Assembly (NCBI GenBank): GCA_016710595.1
Contig: JADJVM010000008.1
Coordinates: 744,001 to 808,000, forward strand
Direction of reading: 5' to 3'
DNA: 64,000 nucleotides
Source of the DNA: Niastella sp.
GTDB lineage: Bacteria; Bacteroidota; Bacteroidia; Chitinophagales; Chitinophagaceae
The notes under the pieces are model-generated. The model was not told the origin of the DNA. It worked only from the letters and a program-made list of their open reading frames with translations, and made no database searches. Made by a program: the position numbers and the translations under genes. Shown here piece after piece: positions 21,401 through 28,876 of the stretch (its first letter is position 1; every line of letters begins with the position of its first letter).

Positions 21401-24400
21401 TTAAAATGTTACCTGCACACCTATTACATAAGACTTTGGTGTAGGATAATTTCCTGCAAATATTCCATTGCCTTTAGGTTCCGGGGAATTACCGCTGAAT
21501 TTAGTGATGTAGAAAAGATTGTTTGCATTAAAATAAACCCTTGCATTAGATAACACTTTGGTTTTTGATAACAAAGCTTTATCCACATCGTAAGACAAAG
21601 TAATTTCACGGCAGGCTAAATAATCGCCTTTTTCATATAAATTAGAATTGTTGCCTTGCAATACCTGACCGGCATTGTTTGCCCGGGTAAGGTTTTTCTT
21701 ACCATTGGGTGCACCCACCTGGTCGGCCCAATACACTTTAGGAATATCTTTTCTTGAGTTATCGCCAGAAAATCCTTCTTTGGTTAAATTCATAAAATTG
21801 AAAGTACCCTGGTAATTACCCATTACCCTTGCTACAAGGTCATTATATAATAAATGGCCTACTGCAAAATCGAAACGGGAATAAAATGAAAAACGTTTGT
21901 ATGCTACGGTTGCAGAAAAGCCACCAGTATATTTTGGATTTATATTACCGAGATACACCTGGTCCCTGGTATCAATGGTATCATTTTTATCAACATCTAA
22001 CCAATTTACATCTCCTGCTGTAATTTTTCCGGCTCCAAAAGAAAGATTAGGCCCGGTAATATTTGCAATTTGATCGTATCTGTTACCGGCAATGCTTGCT
22101 ACTTCAGCATCTGTTTGAAAAATGGATAATTGCTTATATCCATAAACAGCACCCAGGGTTTGGCCTTGCTGTAAGCCACTTACCCAAATTACTTTTCCTT
22201 GTTTTGGATCATAAATTTGGAAACCACCCTGCCTGTTATTTTCCTGGCCGTTATATGGAAGTTTCAAAATTTTGTTTTTCACAAATGAGATATTAGCGCC
22301 TGCATCAATATTAACCCCCGTTTTAGAACGGAGTATGTTTGCATTCACAGTAAACTCATATCCTGTATTTTGGAATGTACCCAGGTTTGTTCTAATAGAA
22401 TTAAAGCCAACATAACTTGGTAATGTAAGGTTGGTAAGCAGGTCACTTGTTTTTCTCTTATAATAATCAAATAATAAAGTGATCTTATTTCTTAAAAAGC
22501 CCATATCTAAACCAACGTCGGTAGTCTTACTTTTTTCCCATAGTAATTTTCCATTTATAAGTTGTGTATTTAAAAAGCCCAGGTTTCCATTATAATTTCC
22601 CTGGCCACCATATCCTCCCTGCACTTCATAATCACCAACACCCGCTACGTTACCATTTACACCATAACTTAACCGTGGTTTTAAAGTAGAAATAACTTTA
22701 GAGAGGGAACTGTTTTTAAAGAAAGATTCATTGTGCATATTCCATCCTGCAGAAAGGCCGGGAAAATAACCCCAACGATTTTCTTTTGCCAGGCTTGAGA
22801 TTCCATCGGCCCTATACACTATCGTTAACAAGTAACGCTGATCATAATTATAATTAAACCTTCCGAAATGTGAAATAATACGATACTCTGATTTACTGGT
22901 ATAATTATAGGGTGTACCATTACCATCGAGGCCAGATGGAAAAACAGTAGAAGCATTTACAGTAGGAATATCATCAGTGGGTGCCCCGGTACCCGAAATT
23001 CTTGCATTTAAAGATTTTTGGTCAAAGGTTTCTGCACCCAGCATGGCATCCACATTGTGTTTATCGCCAAATCGTTTAGAATAATTAAGAATCGCATTAA
23101 ATTGTTTTTGCACAATCCTACCTTCGCTCCATGTAGCGGGCCTTGAGGTATTAAAGCCCTGTGGGTTGGTGTACAGTTGAGAATAAGTTTGAGTTGCTTT
23201 TGTGAATGATTCATTCAGTGCATCGTAAAAATATATGTTGCCCGAAACTTTTACGTACAGCTCTTTAAGCAAATCGTATTTGGCAGAAACATTCCCTGTG
23301 ATCCTGTTCACTTCATTTTTTCTGTAATTTTTATCTAACCAGTATAAGGGGTTACCATCGGTGATACCATTACCGGGGTTTGGTAATGTTTTGGCAGAAT
23401 CTAACCAGGGGTTCATGGTTGGCCAGATAGCCATATTGCGGTACAATGTATTTACATCGCCACCCAATAATCCAAAACCACTTGCGGTAGAAAAAGTGGC
23501 GCCGGTAGTTACTTCTAACTTAGGTTTTATTTTATAGGAACCATTAATATTAGCTGAATATCTTTTGTAGTTTGATCCTACGATGATACCTTCTTCATTA
23601 TAATAATCAAAACTGGCAAAATATTTTCCCTGGCTGTTACCACCATTCACATTCACATAATGTTCATTGGTGTTGGTGCTTCTAAAAAGTAAGTTTTTAA
23701 TTTCACCTCCATGATCTTTAAATATAATAGTGCCACCGTAGGGATCACCCACCGTATCCCAACCTGCTTGTAGTAAATTGGCATTGGCTGGGGTATAAGC
23801 CCTGATATCAAATAAAGCCAGGTCGGCCACATTGGAAGAAAGGCCAAAGCCTCTTTGTGAATTTACCTGCGCCAGCGATCTTTGAGAGTTTAAGTGGCCC
23901 AGCCTGCCGTAATAAATATAATCTTTGGCATTCATGTATTCATACTCTTTACGGTTTTGGTTATAACCATGTACATACTTATAAGAAACTTCCGATCTTC
24001 CTAATTTACCTTGCTTGGTGGTAATTAATATTACGCCATTATTGGCCCTTGCCCCGTAAATAGCTGTAGATGCCGCATCTTTTAACAGATCAATGCTGGC
24101 AATATCATCAGTAGGTATATCATTGTACGATCTTACCACACCATCAACAATAACCAAGGGTGAACCCGGGCTATTAATAGAGGCACCACCTCTTAATAAA
24201 ACAGATGGTGAAGCTCCCGGAGCGCCGGTATTGTTTACTACTGTAAGACCAGCAATAGATCCCTGCAAAGCAGTACCCACATTAGCACGGGGCGTATTTT
24301 CCAATACATCCCGATCTAGTTTACCTATAGAACTGGTTACATTGCGGCGGGATTGGGTACCATACCCTACCACTACCACTTCGCCCAGGTTGGTAGTTTC

Positions 24401-24697
24401 TGTTTTTAAAGTAACAAAAAGCTCAGTAGCTTTTCCCACTTTTAATTGTTGGGTACCATAGCCGGTAAAACTAAATATCAAAATATCATTTTGAGATGCA
24501 TCCAAAGAATAATTTCCTGAAGCATCTGTTTGTGTAGCCAGGGTTTTCCCTTTTACACTAATGTTTACGCCAGCTAAAGGCTTTCCATCATCCTGGGAAG
24601 TAACTTTACCTGTAATTTTTTTTGTTTGTGCCATTGCCAGCGTTGTAAAAAAGCAACAGAAAACAAAAAGAAATACTTTTAATTTTGAAAAATTCAT
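21401..24697 (-). CDS. SusC/RagA-family TonB-dependent outer-membrane transporter (sialoglycan locus)
   Basis: TonB-dependent beta-barrel importer of 1098 residues. The frame is open to 24736, but ATG at 24697 gives a proper signal peptide (MNFSKLKVFLFVFCC...LAMAQ), so I chose it. After it come a carboxypeptidase-regulatory-like domain (about 25-105, KITGKVTSQDDGKPLAGVNISVKG), the SusC signature VVVVGYGTQ, a plug domain (SPLVIVDG, IDLLKDAASTAIYGARANNGVILITTK) and a long barrel ending in GVQVTF with the terminal aromatic. It is first in the nan operon. A palindromic candidate operator lies 22-43 bp upstream. Confidence 0.95.
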   Translation of the reverse strand: MNFSKLKVFLFVFCCFFTTLAMAQTKKITGKVTSQDDGKPLAGVNISVKGKTLATQTDASGNYSLDASQNDILIFSFTGYGTQQLKVGKATELFVTLKTETTNLGEVVVVGYGTQSRRNVTSSIGKLDRDVLENTPRANVGTALQGSIAGLTVVNNTGAPGASPSVLLRGGASINSPGSPLVIVDGVVRSYNDIPTDDIASIDLLKDAASTAIYGARANNGVILITTKQGKLGRSEVSYKYVHGYNQNRKEYEYMNAKDYIYYGRLGHLNSQRSLAQVNSQRGFGLSSNVADLALFDIRAYTPANANLLQAGWDTVGDPYGGTIIFKDHGGEIKNLLFRSTNTNEHYVNVNGGNSQGKYFASFDYYNEEGIIVGSNYKRYSANINGSYKIKPKLEVTTGATFSTASGFGLLGGDVNTLYRNMAIWPTMNPWLDSAKTLPNPGNGITDGNPLYWLDKNYRKNEVNRITGNVSAKYDLLKELYVKVSGNIYFYDALNESFTKATQTYSQLYTNPQGFNTSRPATWSEGRIVQKQFNAILNYSKRFGDKHNVDAMLGAETFDQKSLNARISGTGAPTDDIPTVNASTVFPSGLDGNGTPYNYTSKSEYRIISHFGRFNYNYDQRYLLTIVYRADGISSLAKENRWGYFPGLSAGWNMHNESFFKNSSLSKVISTLKPRLSYGVNGNVAGVGDYEVQGGYGGQGNYNGNLGFLNTQLINGKLLWEKSKTTDVGLDMGFLRNKITLLFDYYKRKTSDLLTNLTLPSYVGFNSIRTNLGTFQNTGYEFTVNANILRSKTGVNIDAGANISFVKNKILKLPYNGQENNRQGGFQIYDPKQGKVIWVSGLQQGQTLGAVYGYKQLSIFQTDAEVASIAGNRYDQIANITGPNLSFGAGKITAGDVNWLDVDKNDTIDTRDQVYLGNINPKYTGGFSATVAYKRFSFYSRFDFAVGHLLYNDLVARVMGNYQGTFNFMNLTKEGFSGDNSRKDIPKVYWADQVGAPNGKKNLTRANNAGQVLQGNNSNLYEKGDYLACREITLSYDVDKALLSKTKVLSNARVYFNANNLFYITKFSGNSPEPKGNGIFAGNYPTPKSYVIGVQVTF

Positions 24698-24719
24698 GTC
24701 AAGCAGTTTATCGAGTTTA

Positions 24720-24740
24720 TGTATTATGTATGACATAATA
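24720..24740. promoter_or_regulatory. Candidate NanR operator upstream of the nan SusC gene
   Basis: 24722-24740 is a perfect inverted repeat, TATTATGT-ATG-ACATAATA. The overlapping 16-mer at 24720-24735 (TGTATTATGTATGACA) matches the site before the regulator gene at 13 of 16 positions. It lies just upstream of the SusC start. Both the repeat symmetry and the match to the second site support binding by the adjacent FCD/GntR regulator. Confidence 0.6.
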
Positions 24741-24846
24741 AAAATAGAACTAAATTCTCATATTAAACTAATTTATTTTAACTTTTTTTTAACCGCTTGA
24801 TAGCCAATATCTAAAAAAAACATTTGTAACTATTTTTTAATAAATT

Positions 24847-24862
24847 TGTATTAAGTAATACA
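24847..24862. promoter_or_regulatory. Candidate NanR operator upstream of the regulator gene
   Basis: Perfect palindrome TGTATTA-AG-TAATACA, 7-bp arms and 2-nt spacer, ending 6 bp before the regulator start. It overlaps a possible -7 box, TAAATTTG (24841-24848). A TTTG at 24823-24826 is only 14 bp upstream of that box, short for a -33 element, so the promoter is uncertain. The location suggests autoregulation. Confidence 0.62.
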
Positions 24863-24868
24863 TATTTT

Positions 24869-25570
24869 ATGAATGTATTTAAAGAGAACATAAAATCCAT
24901 TGAAAATGTAAGTTTGGTTGATCAGGTAGAATCGAACTTAGCGCAGCTACTTCAACAACAAAAGCTACAGGTAGGCGATGCTATACCTACCGAAATGGAA
25001 CTTACCGGAATGTTGGGTGTAAGCAGGACCGTGGTAAGAGAAGCATTGATGCGGCTGAGATTGATGGGGCTTATAGAATCAAAAAAGAAAAAAGGGTCGG
25101 TAATTACCAGCCCCGATCTTTTTGGCATTATGAGTAAAAGTATGAACCCGCACATACTTTCTCCCGAAACCTTAAAAGAAGTATTTGAAATAAGATTGGT
25201 ATTAGAAATAGGCATGGCCGACCTGCTTTTTCACCGTATTACCAGGCAAGACCTAAAATCACTGCATGAAATTGTAGATGATGAACCACCTGCTACGCAA
25301 TACCATTTATTTAATATAGAACATGAAATTGCTTTTCATGGTAAATTATATGATATAACGGGTAACGAAACTTTAAAGAAATTTCAGAAAATGCTATTAC
25401 CCGTTTTTGATTATGTACATAATAGCGGCTTATTAAAAAAACTCTCTTTATTAAAAGTATTTGTATCCCATAAAGAATTAGTTGCCATCCTTGAGCAAGG
25501 TACCCCTGAAGAATTCCGAAATGGTATGAGAAGTCATTTAGAAAATCATTTTTCAAGGTTATTTGATTAG
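24869..25570 (+). CDS. FadR/GntR-family transcriptional regulator with FCD domain (NanR-like)
   Basis: DNA-binding regulator of 233 residues. The winged helix-turn-helix (about 15-80) has the GntR pattern AIPTEMELTGMLGVSRTVVREAL and the wing IESKKKKGSVI. The FCD ligand domain (about 95-228) keeps the usual His ligands in FHGKLYDITGN, SHKELVAIL and MRSHLENHF. It is divergent from the nan SusC gene, and the shared region carries two copies of a palindromic motif. E. coli NanR, the sialic-acid repressor, belongs to this same FCD group, so regulation by sialic acid or a catabolite is likely. Repressor or activator action is not shown by the sequence. Confidence 0.85.
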   Translation: MNVFKENIKSIENVSLVDQVESNLAQLLQQQKLQVGDAIPTEMELTGMLGVSRTVVREALMRLRLMGLIESKKKKGSVITSPDLFGIMSKSMNPHILSPETLKEVFEIRLVLEIGMADLLFHRITRQDLKSLHEIVDDEPPATQYHLFNIEHEIAFHGKLYDITGNETLKKFQKMLLPVFDYVHNSGLLKKLSLLKVFVSHKELVAILEQGTPEEFRNGMRSHLENHFSRLFD

Positions 25571-25580
25571 TATCACTTAT

Positions 25581-25607
25581 ATCATTTTTTATATAAATGA
25601 TCTTTTT
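25581..25607 (+). terminator. Possible rho-independent terminator after the NanR-like gene
   Basis: ATCATTT/AAATGAT stem (25581-25587 and 25595-25601) with a 7-nt loop followed by CTTTTT, 10 bp after the stop. The stem is short and AT-rich, so it is weak. Confidence 0.42.
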
Positions 25608-25636
25608 ACCAAACCCTGCTTTTTTTTATAGTTTGT

Positions 25637-25667
25637 TTTGATTCTCAGCAATTGCAACTTACCTTTG
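25637..25667 (+). promoter_or_regulatory. Consensus Bacteroidota promoter (-33 TTTG, -7 TAnnTTTG)
   Basis: TTTG at 25637-25640 and TACCTTTG at 25660-25667 are separated by 19 bp, matching the known Bacteroidota primary-sigma promoter. It points to the PHP-domain gene starting at 25814, giving a leader of roughly 140 nt. Confidence 0.65.
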
Positions 25668-25813
25668 CACACTTACACACCTGTACCGGAAATCACTTAA
25701 GTTGACCAACCTAAACCTGGTTTTCATAAGACTATTATCTATCCCCTATTATTTTTAGTTAATGGCTTTTAGCGATTCATTGTTGCTATTGGCCCTGTAG
25801 AAAATTTATATGA

Positions 25814-27880
25814 ATGAAAAACAGATTTTTTTTGTTTCTATGTGTTTGTATTTCGATGAATGTACAAGCACAAATACCCGGTTCTTGTTTGGTTCCTGCT
25901 ACACAACCCAACCACCTGGTACTACACGCCACTACAAATTCAATTGCAGGAAGTTTCACACCCTCTGGTGATGCCGATTCATACTTAGTAATAAGCTGCC
26001 CTACTCCGGAGCTTACAGCAATGCCTGTTACCAATGTGAATTATACAACAGGAGATATTGTTGGAAATGGAACTGTTTTATATAATATGCCCACTACCAG
26101 TTTTGTAATCCCCAACCTGGATCCTGCAACAACCTATTACCTGTTTATTTTTTCAGCCAATAAAAATTGTTCGGAAGGAGAAAAATATTTAACCACATTG
26201 CCCCTTACCGGAAATTCCACAACAAAATTAACGGGGATCAATAATGTATATTTTGGTAATCTACATTCTCATTCTGATTATTCTGATGGCAATAAAGACA
26301 ACCCGGGCTATACCCCTGCTGATGATTATTTATATGCAATGAGTGCCCAATGTATGGACTTCTTAGGCATTGCCGAACACAATCACTATTCGTCTAACAA
26401 TAATCCAGGGACACTTATTAGTAAATACCATCTGGGTTCCCAGCAGGCAAATGCATTTAATGCAAGCCACTCTAATTTTTTAGCATTGTATGGTATGGAA
26501 TGGGGAGTTATTTCGGGGGGAGGCCATGTGGTGGTATATGGAGATGGTATGGACCAGCTATTTGGCTGGGAATCTAATGTGGGTGGAGTACCCGGAAATA
26601 ATTACGATGTGTATGTAGCCAAAAATGATTATACAGGTGCAAATGGTTTATTTAAAACCATCAACGACCGGATTTCCATGAATACATTTGCCACATTAGC
26701 CCATCCTAATTTTACTGATTTTGGTAATATCTCAAATGCTTACAATGCGGTAGCAGATGATGCGATAGTAGGAACTGCTGTGGCTAGCGGGCCTGCCTTT
26801 TCTACGAATACTACGTATTCCAACCCACCTTCCTCAATGTATTATTTACCTTATTATCAAAAATTATTAGCCATGGGTTATCATGTAGGCCCTACTATTG
26901 ATCATGATAATCATTATACCACATTTGGTAAAACCTCTTATACCCGTACCGCTATTGTAGCACCGGCCTTAACTAAAACTGAAATTGTAAAAGCCATGCG
27001 CAACATGCATTTTTATGCTACTGAAGATTGCGACAGCAAAATTGATTTTAGCATTAACAATCAAATAATGGGGAGCCAGTTTATGGACCGGTATGCACCT
27101 GTTATCAATGTAAAACTTTCTGATGCTACCACGCCTACCAACAATGCCGTAATCAATATCATGTATGGTGAACCGGGTTCTGGCATCAATGCTACCTCTA
27201 TCTACAGTACAGCAGGCAATATGGTTACTTACACCGATATTCAATTGCATGATGGCGCTACGGGATATTATTATATTGATATCAGCAATGGTTCTTCCAG
27301 GATTATAACAGCTCCTATTTGGTATAGCCGTAACGATGCGCTGGTACTATCCGTAAACTTAATTGCTTTTGATGCTCAAAAAATAAACGGGAATGTAAAA
27401 TTAACCTGGAGCACAGCCCAGGAAATAAACAGCCATTCTTTTGAAGTGCAGCGCTCTGCCGATGGTAGAAACTGGATATCTATTGCAAATGTAAACGCAG
27501 CAGGGAATAGTAATATGCCCATCTATTACAACAGTATGGATTATGCCCCAGTTATGGGCGTAAATTATTACCGGTTAAAACAAATAGATCAAAGTGGAAA
27601 TGCCCTTTATAGCAATATTAAAACAATCATCTTTACACCGGGTTACGAAGTATTGATTACACCAAACCCGGCTCATGAAAAACTAAATATTTATTTTACC
27701 AAAACGAATAATCTTACCACAAAGGTACAGTTGTACAGCGTAAATGGGCAACTGGTTAAGCAATGGGCTACCAACGAACCATCTTTGCAAATAAATGTTT
27801 CAACTTTACCAAGAGGGATGTATTTTATAAAATTGATAAATGGTGATGATGTGAAAATTGAAAAATTACTGGTTCAATAA
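25814..27880 (+). CDS. Secreted PHP-domain (CehA/McbA-like) phosphoesterase-fold protein with T9SS sorting domain
   Basis: Exported protein of 688 residues, signal peptide 1-20 (NVQAQ). An fn3-like domain (about 30-135) precedes a PHP metallohydrolase-type domain (about 144-430). Metal-ligand motifs are visible: NLHSHSDYSDG with His151/His153, GIAEHNH, ATLAHPNF and a late DHDNHY. The tail (about 500-688) contains a sandwich region (VNLIAFDAQKINGNVKLTWSTAQE) and a type IX secretion C-terminal domain (ITPNPAHEKLNIYF...GMYFIKL). So it should cross the outer membrane by T9SS and be surface-attached or released. Its substrate is unknown. It has its own promoter and no obvious operon partner. Confidence 0.86.
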   Translation: MKNRFFLFLCVCISMNVQAQIPGSCLVPATQPNHLVLHATTNSIAGSFTPSGDADSYLVISCPTPELTAMPVTNVNYTTGDIVGNGTVLYNMPTTSFVIPNLDPATTYYLFIFSANKNCSEGEKYLTTLPLTGNSTTKLTGINNVYFGNLHSHSDYSDGNKDNPGYTPADDYLYAMSAQCMDFLGIAEHNHYSSNNNPGTLISKYHLGSQQANAFNASHSNFLALYGMEWGVISGGGHVVVYGDGMDQLFGWESNVGGVPGNNYDVYVAKNDYTGANGLFKTINDRISMNTFATLAHPNFTDFGNISNAYNAVADDAIVGTAVASGPAFSTNTTYSNPPSSMYYLPYYQKLLAMGYHVGPTIDHDNHYTTFGKTSYTRTAIVAPALTKTEIVKAMRNMHFYATEDCDSKIDFSINNQIMGSQFMDRYAPVINVKLSDATTPTNNAVINIMYGEPGSGINATSIYSTAGNMVTYTDIQLHDGATGYYYIDISNGSSRIITAPIWYSRNDALVLSVNLIAFDAQKINGNVKLTWSTAQEINSHSFEVQRSADGRNWISIANVNAAGNSNMPIYYNSMDYAPVMGVNYYRLKQIDQSGNALYSNIKTIIFTPGYEVLITPNPAHEKLNIYFTKTNNLTTKVQLYSVNGQLVKQWATNEPSLQINVSTLPRGMYFIKLINGDDVKIEKLLVQ

Positions 27881-28034
27881 CCAAAATAGCTTTTATGTAA
27901 GTTTGTATTGAACAAGCCCGGTTATATTGGTTCTACTATTTATTCAGTCATCTAAAATTAAGTAAACCACAAAAGCGAAAAGGAAACCCAAAAATCAAAA
28001 AAAGAGGATTAGCTTTATAAGCAAAATCTCATAT

Positions 28035-28697
28035 ATGGGCCAACTTCCACAAAATTTAAAAAGCAAATTTCAATTAGAGCGGCTCATCTTATTTAGTGAT
28101 GCTGTATTTGCCATAGCTATTACCCTGCTTGTGATAGATATTAAAATTCCTGAAATTGATCATTCAATAGTATCAGATCAATTGCTTGGCAGGGAAATGA
28201 AACACCTTATCCCACGCTTTGCCGGATTCATCATCAGCTTTGCGATTATTGGGTTATACTGGACGGTGCATCATAAAATATTTGCTTACGCCGATCATTA
28301 TGATAACAAGTTGCTTTGGCTAAACCTTATTTTTTTATTCAGCGTAGTGCTGATGCCTTTCAGTTCAGGATTTTATGGCGAATATGCTGCTCAAATAAAC
28401 CTCTTGCTGCCTTATGGCTTTTATTGCTTTAATATTTGCCTCACCGGTATTTTAAACTTTTTGTTATGGCGTTATATCAGTAATAAAAAAAACGGAATTT
28501 CAGAACAAACAATTACTGCATCAAGAAAAAGTTATGGAAATGTGCGGTCACTGGTAGTCCCTTTTGCATTCATGGTTTCCTTTTTTGTTGCTGTTTTCAA
28601 CCCCATTGTTGGGAGGTATATGCCCATGCTCATTCCCATAATTATGAAAATTGCCCGGAAGTATTATAAAAAGATAGACCCTCAGTTGGAATATTAG
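28035..28697 (+). CDS. TMEM175-family (DUF1211) potassium channel-like membrane protein
   Basis: Inner-membrane protein of 220 residues with about six hydrophobic segments. The first helix carries the family filter motif RxxxFSDxxxAIAxTLL (ERLILFSDAVFAIAITLL, with FSD at 20-22), the hallmark of bacterial TMEM175 channels, which conduct K+ as tetramers. HHKIFAYAD in the next loop is also typical. The gene stands alone between the PHP-domain gene and the sensor kinase. Its physiological role in bacteria is not well known. Confidence 0.88.
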   Translation: MGQLPQNLKSKFQLERLILFSDAVFAIAITLLVIDIKIPEIDHSIVSDQLLGREMKHLIPRFAGFIISFAIIGLYWTVHHKIFAYADHYDNKLLWLNLIFLFSVVLMPFSSGFYGEYAAQINLLLPYGFYCFNICLTGILNFLLWRYISNKKNGISEQTITASRKSYGNVRSLVVPFAFMVSFFVAVFNPIVGRYMPMLIPIIMKIARKYYKKIDPQLEY

Positions 28698-28876
28698 AAA
28701 AGAGGGTTATTAAGAAGAGGTTGGATTGTATAAAAAGACAGTAAAAATGGAAGCAACCCCATTCCTGGGTGATCCATATTTAAATGTTCGGCATCTGTAT
28801 ATGCTGCAAGTAATCCAAATGGATAATATATTTACTATCTTTTGTATTATAGATTGCACTTAAAATCATTTTTATA

